DNA of 64,000 nt, from the NCBI RefSeq assembly GCF_007859315.1, contig NZ_VOHA01000010.1, positions 1-64,000 of the forward strand. The letters are read 5' to 3'. This stretch comes from Reyranella sp. CPCC 100927 (GTDB lineage Bacteria; Pseudomonadota; Alphaproteobacteria; Reyranellales; Reyranellaceae). Positions 9,273 through 17,891 of the stretch are shown in pieces. The notes under the pieces are model-generated. The model searched no databases and had not been told where the DNA came from. It was given only the letters and a program-made list of their open reading frames with translations. How positions within the stretch are numbered: position 1 is the stretch's first letter; each line of letters starts with the position of its first letter. Made by a program: the position numbers and the translations under genes.

Positions 9273-10222
9273 CGGATCCTCACCCGCGGATCGAGGTAGC
9301 CATAGAGGATGTCGACCAGCACGTTGACGAGCAGCACGTTCACCGAGACGGCAATCAGGGTCGCCTGGATGACGGGAAAGTCCTTCTGGAAGATGGCATC
9401 GACGCTCATGCGTCCCAGGCCCGGCAGGGCGAAGATCACCTCGACGAAGAAGGCGCCGGCCAGCATGCCGCCCCATGACAGGCCGATGATCGTCACGATC
9501 GGAATCATGGCCGGCTTGAGCGCATGCCAGATGACGACGCTGCGCTCGCGCAGGCCCTTGGCGCGCGCCGTGCGGATGAAGTCCTGTCCCAGCACCTCCA
9601 GCAGGCTGCCGCGCACATAGCGGGCCAGCAGGCCCGCCGAATGGGTACCCAGCACGAAGCTGGGCAGGATCATCGATGTGATATTCAGCAACGGATCTTC
9701 GGCGAAGGGCACGTAACCCGACGGCGGCAGGATGGGCAGCAGCACGGCGAACAGATAGATCAGTACGATCGCTTCCCAGTAGCTGGGAAGCGACACGCCC
9801 AGCAGCGCGCCCGCCGTCAGCACCACATCGGTACCGGAGTTGCGCTTCAGGGCGCCGATCAGGCCGACCGGCAACCCGATCGCCAGCGACCACAGGGTGG
9901 CGCCGGCGAACAACTCGAGCGTCACCGGCAAGCGGCTCAGGAACATGTTCAGCACCGGCTCGCCGGTGCCCAGCGACGTGCCCCAGTCGCCGGTGACGAA
10001 GCGCTCCAGCCAGGTCAGGAACTGCAGGGGCAGCGGCTCGTCCAGGCCGTACGTGGCACGCACCGTCTTCACGACACTGGCGTCGGACATGTCGACGCTG
10101 CCGGCCATGGCGGCCATGATCGCATCACCCGGGATCAGGCGGGCGATCACGAACACCAGGACGGTCACGACAGCGAGAACGATCGCCGCGTGACAAAGCC
10201 TGACGATGATGTAGCGGCCCAT
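9269..10222 (-). CDS. Oligopeptide/dipeptide-type ABC permease (OppB/DppB type)
   Basis: This 317-residue permease begins with the typical MGRYIIVRLCHAAIVLAVVTVLVF helix followed by RLIPGD. It contains the EAA-type loop RTARAKGLRERSVVIWHALKP and ends YLDPRVRIR. It pairs with the OppC-type gene that overlaps its stop codon. The start is 38 bp after the binding-protein gene, with no clear ribosome site, so translation may depend on coupling. Confidence 0.92.
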   Translation of the reverse strand: MGRYIIVRLCHAAIVLAVVTVLVFVIARLIPGDAIMAAMAGSVDMSDASVVKTVRATYGLDEPLPLQFLTWLERFVTGDWGTSLGTGEPVLNMFLSRLPVTLELFAGATLWSLAIGLPVGLIGALKRNSGTDVVLTAGALLGVSLPSYWEAIVLIYLFAVLLPILPPSGYVPFAEDPLLNITSMILPSFVLGTHSAGLLARYVRGSLLEVLGQDFIRTARAKGLRERSVVIWHALKPAMIPIVTIIGLSWGGMLAGAFFVEVIFALPGLGRMSVDAIFQKDFPVIQATLIAVSVNVLLVNVLVDILYGYLDPRVRIR

Positions 10223-10260
10223 CGTTCAGCCGCCGGCGCGAACGACGATGCGGGCCGGCA

Positions 10261-11880
10261 TCAGGGCCGACCGTCCTTGAACCACAGCGGATGTGACCAG
10301 AAGTGCACTTCCTTGTATTTCGTCATCCGCTCCTGGTTCCAGCCTTTGATCGATTTGCGATGGGCGGTCACGACCTCCTCCCACCACAACCAGGCATCCT
10401 GGTAGTCGTCGTAGAGCGCTTTCTCGATATCCCAGTAGAGCTGCTGACGCTTCTTGTGGTCGACCTCGCGGCGCGCCGCTTCGATCAGCGCCACGATCGC
10501 CTTGTTGTCGCTGCGACCGAAATTGAAACCGCCGTCGGGATGATAGAGGCCGGTCGCCGCCAGGTCGGGATCGTAGATGAACTGCCAGCCGCCCTCGCCC
10601 AGATCGTAGTCGCGTTCCTTCAGGCGAGCCGCGATGGCCACCGGCGCCAGCAGGTCGACCTGCCACGTCACCCCGACCTTGGCCAGCATGTTCTTGATGG
10701 CCTCCGCAATGGTCTGCCCCATCGTGGTGGCGTTGTAGTAGCCCCGGATCGTCAGTCCATTGGCGAAGCCCGCTTCCGCCAACAGCTGCTTGGCCTTGGC
10801 CGGGTCGTAGGGAACCGGGTTCAGGGCCGGATTGTGGGCCCAGTGATCCTCCGGGTAGAGGGCACTGGCGATACGGCCCAGCCCGAACTGTGTGCCCGCG
10901 ATCAGCGCCTTGCGATCGATCGCAAGGCTGATCGCCTGACGCACGCGCGCGTCGCGAAACACGCCTTTCGTCGTATTGAACCGCAGCGCCACGACATGAT
11001 TGATCGGCTGGCGATAGACGACAAGGTTGGGATCGTTCTTGACCACCGCATACTGCGACTTGTCGAGCGTCAGAATGTCGAGCTTGCCGGCCCGCAGATT
11101 GGCCAGCCGCACTGCCGGATCAGGGATGACGCTGACGTGGATGCCGTCGAAATACGGCATGTCAGGCCGCCCCGAAGCCTTGGCGAACCACCAGTTCGGG
11201 TTGCGCTTGAGCTTCAGGAAGTTGCCGGGACTGGCCTCCTCCAGCATGAACGCGCCGGTCCCCTTGGGCTGGCTGTCGTACGCATCGGCATCCTCGCGCA
11301 GCGCCTTCGCCGAGAGCGCGTAGCCCGGCACGTTGGCGACGATGCCGGCGAAACCCGGCCACGGATGCTTGAACTTCCAGCGCAATGTCAGGTCGTCCAC
11401 GACCTCCACCGACTCCAGCGGCGCCAGCCAGCCGGCACTCCAGGCGGCGCTCTTGGGGTTGCGGATCCAATCGATCTGGAACTTCAGCGCTGAGGCATCG
11501 AAGCGCGAGCCGTCATGAAAGGTCACGCCATCGCGCAGTTTCATGATGACCGTCGTCGGATCGTCCTGGGTCAGCGACTGCGCCAGCCATGGCACGGTCG
11601 GGTTGTAGCTGCCGTCGGTGACCACGAGCTTGTCATGGACGTAGCCCATCGACACCCAATCCAGCACCGGCCAGTGGTTGGGATTCATCTTGCCGATGTA
11701 TTGCGGCGCGGCCAGACGCAGATAGCCGCCCCGGACAGGCTTGTCCGCACCATCCCAGATCGCCCATGCCTGATCGAGAATCGACGGATCACCAGCCTGC
11801 GCCTGCACGGCCGGCGATGCCACGCCGATGGAAAGCGCCACCCCGCACGCGCCGAGCACGCGTTTGCAGTTGCCCGTCAT
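10261..11880 (-). CDS. Periplasmic peptide/opine-type substrate-binding protein (SBP family 5)
   Basis: This 539-residue protein has a Sec signal peptide (residues 1 to about 28, ending AVQAQA) and the family 5 fold (TVIMKLRDGVTFHDGSRFDA; FRDARVRQAISLAIDRKALI). Family 5 proteins bind peptides, nickel, opines or sugars. The ATG at 11880 has a GGGAGGA site. It is the first gene of a five-gene Opp-type operon and is divergent from the acyl-CoA ligase set, so the transported compound may be that pathway's substrate. Confidence 0.9.
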   Translation of the reverse strand: MTGNCKRVLGACGVALSIGVASPAVQAQAGDPSILDQAWAIWDGADKPVRGGYLRLAAPQYIGKMNPNHWPVLDWVSMGYVHDKLVVTDGSYNPTVPWLAQSLTQDDPTTVIMKLRDGVTFHDGSRFDASALKFQIDWIRNPKSAAWSAGWLAPLESVEVVDDLTLRWKFKHPWPGFAGIVANVPGYALSAKALREDADAYDSQPKGTGAFMLEEASPGNFLKLKRNPNWWFAKASGRPDMPYFDGIHVSVIPDPAVRLANLRAGKLDILTLDKSQYAVVKNDPNLVVYRQPINHVVALRFNTTKGVFRDARVRQAISLAIDRKALIAGTQFGLGRIASALYPEDHWAHNPALNPVPYDPAKAKQLLAEAGFANGLTIRGYYNATTMGQTIAEAIKNMLAKVGVTWQVDLLAPVAIAARLKERDYDLGEGGWQFIYDPDLAATGLYHPDGGFNFGRSDNKAIVALIEAARREVDHKKRQQLYWDIEKALYDDYQDAWLWWEEVVTAHRKSIKGWNQERMTKYKEVHFWSHPLWFKDGRP

Positions 11881-12127
11881 ATTTTTCCTCCCGTGGATCA
11901 CGCCAGCGCCACCCACTCTTTCCACGACCATACCCAATCTTCTAACAATGGGCAAATCCGACGACTGACGATGATTCTATGAATCTATATAAGTTATCAT
12001 GGTATGCATTTTATATCGAATTTATCTATATATTTTGTATTTTTAGAAAATTAGGTTTCCTACATGACCTCGGCTGTGTATCTTGAATGTCGCTGATCTG
12101 TTTCAGACCAAAAACTCAAAATCACCC
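11881..12127. promoter_or_regulatory. AT-rich divergent promoter region
   Basis: Roughly 11972-12058 is strikingly AT-rich (ATCTATATAAGTT, TTTATCTATATATTTTG) inside otherwise GC-rich DNA. It lies between the minus-strand Opp operon and the plus-strand ligase operon and should hold both promoters. The tandem TetR encoded at 15390 is a candidate regulator. No single -35/-10 pair or operator could be fixed by eye. Confidence 0.5.
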
Positions 12128-13606
12128 ATGACGCACCTGCCCGACGGCACCATGTCGCTGGCTGCATGCTTCCGGCGCTGGTCGAACGAGCGGCCGACCG
12201 CAAGCGCCGTCACATGCGGATCCGACACACTCTCGTGGCTGGCGCTGGAACGCCGCACCAATCGCGTTGCCCGCGCCCTGCAAGCCCATGGCGTGCGCCA
12301 CGGCACCTTCGTCACCATCGCCCTGCCGAACGGCATTGATTTCATCGTCGCGACGATGGCGGCCTGGAAGCTCGGCGCGGTGCCGCAGCCGGTGTCGGCC
12401 CGCCTGCCCAAGGCGGAACTCGATGCGATCGTGGCGCTGGCCAGACCGGCTGCGATCTTTGCCGAGGCATCGCTCGACATCGACCATCCCGTGGTCGATG
12501 TCGCGACACTGCTGGCAAACTGCGCCGACGACAGCCCGTTGCCGGAGCGTATCTCGCCGTCGTGGAAAGCGCCGACGTCGGGCGGCAGCACGGGCCGCCC
12601 GAAGCTGATCGTCTCGGGGCAACCCGGCGTGGTCGACGCTTTCGGCATCGCGCTGTGGCGGCTGGAGCCCGATGGCGTGAACCTGATGCCCGGGCCGCTC
12701 TACCACAACGGGCCTTTCGCCTCGGCCATGGCCGGGCTGATGGCGGGCGGTCACCTGGTGCTGATGCCGAAGTTCGATGCCTTGCAGACGCTGGAGCTGG
12801 TCGAGCGGCACCGAGCCACGTGGCTGTACCTGGTCCCCACCATGATGAACCGGATCTGGCGGCTGGACGATGCGGTCCGCGACCGCTTCGATCTGTCGTC
12901 GCTGCGCACGGTCTGGCACCTGGCGGCGCCCTGCCCGCCGTGGCTCAAGCAGGCCTGGATCGACTGGCTGGGCGGCGGGCGCATCTGGGAGCTGTACGGC
13001 GGCACCGAGTCGCAAGCGGCAACGACGATCGATGGACTCGCGTGGCAGCAGCACAGGGGATCGGTGGGCCGCGCCGCCTACGGCGAGCTCTGTGTGCTCG
13101 ACGATCAGGGCCATCCCGTCCCCAACGGCGAGACCGGCGAGATCTACCTGCGCCGCACGGCGGGAACACCGCCCTCCTATCGCTATGTCGGCGCCGAGGC
13201 CCGCGCGTGCGGCGACTGGGAGTCGCTGGGCGACTATGGCTGGATGGACGCCGAGGGGTATCTCTACATCACCGATCGCAGCACCGACATGATCCTGGTC
13301 GGTGGCGCCAACGTCTATCCGGCGGAAGTCGAAGCGGCACTGGAATCGTACCCGTCGGTCATTTCCAGCGCCGTGATCGGCCTCCCCGACGAGGATCTCG
13401 GCGCCCGCATCCACGCCATCGTCCAGGCGCGACCGGGACTGGATCGCGCGGCGCTGCACGCCCATCTCGCGACGCGGCTGGCCTACCACAAGCGGCCGCG
13501 CAGCATCGAGATCGTCGACACGCCCCTGCGTGACGATGCGGGCAAGAGCCGCCGCTCACGGCTGCGGCAGGACCGCATCGCCGCACCAATGCGAGGTGTT
13601 GAATGA
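12128..13606 (+). CDS. AMP-binding acyl-CoA synthetase (ANL superfamily)
   Basis: This protein of about 492 residues activates a carboxylic acid as acyl-AMP and then as the CoA thioester. Visible motifs are the P-loop TSGGSTGRPK (150-159), ELYGGTE (about 288-294), GYLYITDRSTDMI with Asp383 and the C-terminal catalytic lysine Lys473 in DDAGKSRRSRLR. The start is uncertain: the frame opens with a TTG at 12083 (507 residues), ATGs lie at 12128 and 12152, and none has a good ribosome site. Its stop overlaps the next gene by ATGA. The acid it accepts is unknown. Confidence 0.87.
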   Translation: MTHLPDGTMSLAACFRRWSNERPTASAVTCGSDTLSWLALERRTNRVARALQAHGVRHGTFVTIALPNGIDFIVATMAAWKLGAVPQPVSARLPKAELDAIVALARPAAIFAEASLDIDHPVVDVATLLANCADDSPLPERISPSWKAPTSGGSTGRPKLIVSGQPGVVDAFGIALWRLEPDGVNLMPGPLYHNGPFASAMAGLMAGGHLVLMPKFDALQTLELVERHRATWLYLVPTMMNRIWRLDDAVRDRFDLSSLRTVWHLAAPCPPWLKQAWIDWLGGGRIWELYGGTESQAATTIDGLAWQQHRGSVGRAAYGELCVLDDQGHPVPNGETGEIYLRRTAGTPPSYRYVGAEARACGDWESLGDYGWMDAEGYLYITDRSTDMILVGGANVYPAEVEAALESYPSVISSAVIGLPDEDLGARIHAIVQARPGLDRAALHAHLATRLAYHKRPRSIEIVDTPLRDDAGKSRRSRLRQDRIAAPMRGVE

Positions 13607-14478
13607 ACAAGCCTGTCATCATCTGGAGCGAGGGATCGCGCCTGGCGGCGGATCTCTTCCTGCCCGACGAACCGCACGGCCGGCGCTTGCCGGCCATCCT
13701 GCTGTGCCACGGCTGGGGTGGGCTCAAGTCACATCTGGCGGTCTACGCGCGCCGCTTCGCTCGGCACGGCTTCGCCTGCCTGGTGTTCGACTATCGCGGC
13801 TGGGGCGAATCGGATGGCCGCATCGTCGCGCCGGCAACCGGCCCGATGCTGACGACGGCCGGCACGCACACCCTCGACGTCCGCGTCGTGCGCGAGATCG
13901 TCGATCCGATCGATCAGCTGCTCGACATCCGCAATGCCTTCGAGTTCCTGGCCGGCGAAGACGTCGTCGATACCGCTCGCATGGCCATCTGGGGCACCAG
14001 CTACGGCGGCGGCCATGCCGTCCATTTCACCAGCATCGAAGATCGCGTGCGCTGTGTCGTGGCCCAGATCGGCGGCTATGATCATCCGCAGGGCGACGAC
14101 TTCAAACAGCTGGCCCGAAGCCGGGCGCAGAAAAAGGCGCGCGGCGAGTTCGATCCTGCCCTGCCGCAGGGCGTCGACACCGTGCCCGGGCTGAAGGGCA
14201 CACCCGACGTGGCCAAGATGCTGGGCCATCGCGCCGTGCGGGCGGCAGCCAACGTGCGGGTGCCGTCGCTGATCATCGATGCCGAGCACGAGGAACTTGT
14301 CGACCGCAGCCAGCACGGCCGGCTGGTCTACGAGACGATCCGGCAAAACGCGCCAGCGGACTACATCACCTATCCCTGCACGCACTATGGCGTCTACGAC
14401 GCCTACTATGAACCATCGTCGCAGGCCGCCGTCGCATGGTTCCACAAGCACCTCGTGGCCGACGGGAGGCAGTCGTGA
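13603..14478 (+). CDS. Alpha/beta hydrolase (dienelactone hydrolase/S15-like)
   Basis: This 291-residue protein has the oxyanion segment LLCHGWGG (33-40) and the nucleophile elbow GTSYGG with Ser133. The late DAEHE and THYGVYDAYYEP segments probably supply Asp and His. No signal peptide is seen. It sits between the acyl-CoA ligase and the dehydrogenase, overlapping both by four bases, so the three should work in one pathway. The fold covers esterases, lactonases and C-C hydrolases, and the reaction cannot be set. Confidence 0.83.
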   Translation: MNKPVIIWSEGSRLAADLFLPDEPHGRRLPAILLCHGWGGLKSHLAVYARRFARHGFACLVFDYRGWGESDGRIVAPATGPMLTTAGTHTLDVRVVREIVDPIDQLLDIRNAFEFLAGEDVVDTARMAIWGTSYGGGHAVHFTSIEDRVRCVVAQIGGYDHPQGDDFKQLARSRAQKKARGEFDPALPQGVDTVPGLKGTPDVAKMLGHRAVRAAANVRVPSLIIDAEHEELVDRSQHGRLVYETIRQNAPADYITYPCTHYGVYDAYYEPSSQAAVAWFHKHLVADGRQS

Positions 14479-15329
14479 GAGACCTGAAGGAGCGCGTCGC
14501 CGTCATCACCGGTGGCGCCAGCGGTATCGGCCTGGCGCTGGCCGAGCGCCTGGGCCGCGAAGGCATGCACCTGGTGCTGGCCGACATCGAGCAGCAGGCC
14601 TTGGATTCCGCCTGCGGCCGGCTGACCGCCGCCGGGCATCGCGTCATCGGCGTGCGCACCGACGTCGCGCGCTGGGACGACATGCAGGCGCTCGCAGCCA
14701 AGGTGCACGACACGTTCGGCCAGGCACACGTGGTTTGCAACAACGCCGGCGTCTCGATCCTCGGCCCGACATGGGACCTGGCGATCGACGACTGGCGCTG
14801 GGTCCTGGACGTCAACCTGTGGGGCGTGATCCACGGCATCAAGGCCTTCCTGCCGTCGATGCGCGCCAGCGGCCAGCCGGGCCATATCGTCAATATCGCG
14901 TCGCTGGCAGCGATGTTCCCGATCGGCACGCACGCCCCCTACTGCGCCTCCAAGGCGGCTGTGGCCTCGATCTCGGAGGCGCTGCACAGCGAACTGCGGG
15001 CGGAGAACGCGCCGATCGGCGTGTCGGCGGTCTGCCCCGGCATGGTCGATACCCGGATCCACCTCTCGTGGCGCAACCGTCCCCAGGATGACCGCCCGTG
15101 GAGCGACCGCGAGCAGATGACGGCCTGGCGCGACGCCGCGAGCGAGGTTCAGGAAGCCGGCATCCGGCCCGAGGCCGTCGCCGACCTCATCCTGGCGGCG
15201 ATCCGGGACGATCGCTTCTGGGTTCTCACCCACCCGGCTGCCAATCCCGGCATCGTCGAACGGGCGCGGATGCTGGTCGACGGCCAGCCGCCGCGCGTCT
15301 GGATGGCCGATCAGGCCTTCCGCTCCTAA
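14475..15329 (+). CDS. Short-chain dehydrogenase/reductase (classical SDR)
   Basis: This 284-residue protein has the Rossmann motif TGGASGIG (12-19), the structural NNAG (89-92) and catalytic Ser143, Tyr156 and Lys160 in YCASK. ADIE at the end of beta-2 suggests NAD rather than NADP. The GTG at 14475 overlaps the hydrolase stop and has a GGGAGGC site, so it is preferred over a longer in-frame start. It probably oxidises or reduces an intermediate of the ligase/hydrolase pathway. Confidence 0.88.
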   Translation: MRDLKERVAVITGGASGIGLALAERLGREGMHLVLADIEQQALDSACGRLTAAGHRVIGVRTDVARWDDMQALAAKVHDTFGQAHVVCNNAGVSILGPTWDLAIDDWRWVLDVNLWGVIHGIKAFLPSMRASGQPGHIVNIASLAAMFPIGTHAPYCASKAAVASISEALHSELRAENAPIGVSAVCPGMVDTRIHLSWRNRPQDDRPWSDREQMTAWRDAASEVQEAGIRPEAVADLILAAIRDDRFWVLTHPAANPGIVERARMLVDGQPPRVWMADQAFRS

Positions 15330-15389
15330 GCCTGCGCGGCGTTGCGGAACCGTGATATGGTCGGCCGCAGTCCGACTTTGCGATGACAA

Positions 15390-16658
15390 ATGCCACGGCA
15401 ATCAAGACCTCTTTCGGCCTCGCTCCCCTCACCCGTGAAAGCGCATCGCCAGACGAGCAAGTACGCCGCCAAGCGTGACGCGATCGTCGAAGCGGCAGTC
15501 CGCCTGTTCAACCAGCGGGGCCTCAAGGGCGTGAGCCTCGCCGAAGTGGCGCACAGCGTCGGGCTCGTCACCAACAGCGTCACCTACTATTTCAAGAAGA
15601 AGGAGGACCTCGCCGCCGCCTGCTATCTGCGTGCGATCGAGGCCGTCGAAGCGTTGTTCATCGCCGCCTCCCGGGAAGCGACGCCGGCGGCACGGCTGCA
15701 ACGCTGCGTCACGCTCTATTTCAACCTGCTGAAGGATATCGAGTCGGGGCAGCGCCCGCCGCTGGTGGTTTTCGATGACATCCGGGCACTGTCCGATTCC
15801 GGTACACAGATGGTGTTCGACGCCTACACCAACATGTTCCGCCGGGCACGGCCCCTGCTGCAGACAGACGAGCGGACGCCGATCGAGCGGCGCGCGGCGA
15901 ACGCCCGCACGCATCTGTTCCTGTCGCTGATCTTCTGGGTGCCGGCGTGGATCTACCGCTACGAGACCGAGGACTACGACCGGGTCGCGGCGCGGATCAA
16001 CGACATCCTGGCCCGCGGCCTGCCGGCATCGCATGCGCCGTGGCCCGCTCTCTCGGTGCCGCTGGCCGCGCCCGCCGCCAGCACCACCGAGATCTCGCGC
16101 GAAGCCTTCCTGCGCGCCGCCACCGATCTCATCAACGAGCAGGGCTATCGCGGCGCCTCGGTCGAGATGATCTCCGCCCGGCTGAACGTCACCAAGGGCT
16201 CCTTCTACCATCACAACGAAAACAAGGACGACCTGGTCGTCGAGTGCTTCGAACGTACGTTCGCGGTGATCCGGCAGGCACAGAATGCCGCCGCGGCCGT
16301 CGGCAACAGCGGCTGGGCTCGGCTCTGCGCGGCGGTGAGTACGCTGATCCAGCACCAGATGTCGGCGGACGGTCCCCTGTTGCGCACCAGCGCCCTGCAC
16401 GCGGTGCCGGAGCCGACCCGCATCCAGATGGTCATCCGCATGAACCGGCTGTCGGATCGCTTCGCCAGTTTCATCGTCGACGGCATCGCCGACGGCTCGA
16501 TCCGGCCGGTCGACCCCTTCATCGCCGGCCAGTTGGTCAACCCGATGATCAACGGCGCCGCCGAACTGCACCGATGGGTCCCCGGCATCACCGCCGACGC
16601 CGTGACGGATCTCTACGTGCGGCCCCTGCTCGAAGGCCTCGCTGCACCGACGCGCTAA
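15390..16658 (+). CDS. Tandem TetR regulator: two TetR units in one chain
   Basis: This 422-residue protein is about twice the usual TetR length. It has two N-terminal-type TetR helix-turn-helix domains. The first, at about 27-75, has GVSLAEVAHSVGLVTNSVTYYFKKKEDL; the second, at about 237-285, has ASVEMISARLNVTKGSFYHHNENKDDL. Each is followed by a helical ligand-type domain, and a proline/alanine linker (about 212-232) joins them. It follows the SDR by 60 bp and is the likely regulator of the ligase operon and perhaps of the divergent transporter. The ATG at 15390 lacks a clear ribosome site; a GTG at 15435 is an alternative. Confidence 0.87.
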   Translation: MPRQSRPLSASLPSPVKAHRQTSKYAAKRDAIVEAAVRLFNQRGLKGVSLAEVAHSVGLVTNSVTYYFKKKEDLAAACYLRAIEAVEALFIAASREATPAARLQRCVTLYFNLLKDIESGQRPPLVVFDDIRALSDSGTQMVFDAYTNMFRRARPLLQTDERTPIERRAANARTHLFLSLIFWVPAWIYRYETEDYDRVAARINDILARGLPASHAPWPALSVPLAAPAASTTEISREAFLRAATDLINEQGYRGASVEMISARLNVTKGSFYHHNENKDDLVVECFERTFAVIRQAQNAAAAVGNSGWARLCAAVSTLIQHQMSADGPLLRTSALHAVPEPTRIQMVIRMNRLSDRFASFIVDGIADGSIRPVDPFIAGQLVNPMINGAAELHRWVPGITADAVTDLYVRPLLEGLAAPTR

Positions 16659-16670
16659 TGTGCCGCCGAT

Positions 16671-17876
16671 CTAGGCAATGATGTCGACCATGGTGGGGTT
16701 GCGGCGGCCGAACGTGTCGTTGAGGCCCCACCAGCGCCGCGCCACCGTGGCATAGAGGTCGCGGAAATCGACGCTGTGCTTGAGGTCGCCGTCCTGGAGG
16801 TCGGCCAGCGACGGATAGGCGCCGTGCAGGCCGCCCTTCACGAGGCCGCCCATCATGAAGTGCGGGGCTGCCGTGCCGTGGTCGGTGCCGGCGCTGGCAT
16901 TGGGTTTCACCCGCCGGCCAAACTCGGAATAGGTCATCACCAGCACGTCCTTCCACAAGCCGGCGGCGATGAGGTTGCGGCGGAACATCGCCAGCCCCTC
17001 GCCGAGCTGCGTCAGCAATCGCTCGTGCGTCTCGAGCTGGCGCGCGTGCGTATCGAAGCCGCCCAGCGCCACCTTGATCGCGACCACCGGCACCTTCGCC
17101 AGCAGGATGCGCGTGGCCAGCGCCAGCTGGTGGCTGAACGGATCGGTCGCGAACGCATGCGCCGGTGCCGGCGCGCCGCGCATGCGCTCGGCCAGACCCA
17201 GTGATGCGGCGTGGATCTCGCCGCGGACTTTCATGACATGGGCCAGCGCCGGATTGGCGGCCGCCGGCGCCCCGCCGTCGCGCATGGCGCGCGCCTGCTG
17301 GATGAAGCTCTCGGCATCCTGCATCACGATCGTGCGCAGATCGCCGCCCGTTGCCGGCAGCGCGTTGGTGTCGACGACGACGGCATCGATGGCACGTCCC
17401 GCCGGCCGAGACGCGCCGTTGAAGGCTTGCGCCAACCAGCCCTCGCTCAAGGTCTGGCTGGCGGCCGACGCCGTGTCCCAGATCTCGATCGAGCGGAAAT
17501 GGGAGCGGTTGGGATAGGGATAACCGACGCCCTGGACGACGGCGAGATCGCGCTCCTTCCAGCCCTCCATCAGTCCCTTCAGTGCCGGATGCAGACCGAC
17601 TCGCTGGTCGAGCGGCACCACGCGATCGCGCGCGATCGCCAGCGGTCCACGCAGCTTGGCGTACAGCGGATCGGCAAAGGGGATGACGGTGTTGAGGCCG
17701 TCATTGGCGCCTTTCAGTTCGACCAGCACCAGGATGCGATCCCACCGCGGCGAACCGGGCTCGGCGGTGCGCTGCGCCGCCTTGGCGGCCGACGTTCCGC
17801 CTTGGGCGAGCGCCTGTGGAGTCGCCAGGGCGACGGCCAGTCCGGCCGACACCTGCAGGAAGTCGCGACGCAACAT
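16671..17876 (-). CDS. DUF1501 family exported protein
   Basis: This 401-residue protein has a twin-arginine signal (MLRRDFLQVSAGLAVALATPQALAQ) and DUF1501 features: ILVLVELKGANDGLNTVIPF, NRSHFRSIEIWDTAS, MTYSEFGRRVKPNAS and GTDHGTAAPHFMMGG. DUF1501 resembles the alkaline phosphatase/sulfatase fold, but no function is established. It is nearly always paired with DUF1800, as here. A GAGG box precedes the start. It is the last gene of the sigma-factor operon and converges on the tandem TetR gene. Confidence 0.88.
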   Translation of the reverse strand: MLRRDFLQVSAGLAVALATPQALAQGGTSAAKAAQRTAEPGSPRWDRILVLVELKGANDGLNTVIPFADPLYAKLRGPLAIARDRVVPLDQRVGLHPALKGLMEGWKERDLAVVQGVGYPYPNRSHFRSIEIWDTASAASQTLSEGWLAQAFNGASRPAGRAIDAVVVDTNALPATGGDLRTIVMQDAESFIQQARAMRDGGAPAAANPALAHVMKVRGEIHAASLGLAERMRGAPAPAHAFATDPFSHQLALATRILLAKVPVVAIKVALGGFDTHARQLETHERLLTQLGEGLAMFRRNLIAAGLWKDVLVMTYSEFGRRVKPNASAGTDHGTAAPHFMMGGLVKGGLHGAYPSLADLQDGDLKHSVDFRDLYATVARRWWGLNDTFGRRNPTMVDIIA

Positions 17877-17891
17877 GGCGAGCCTCGTTGC

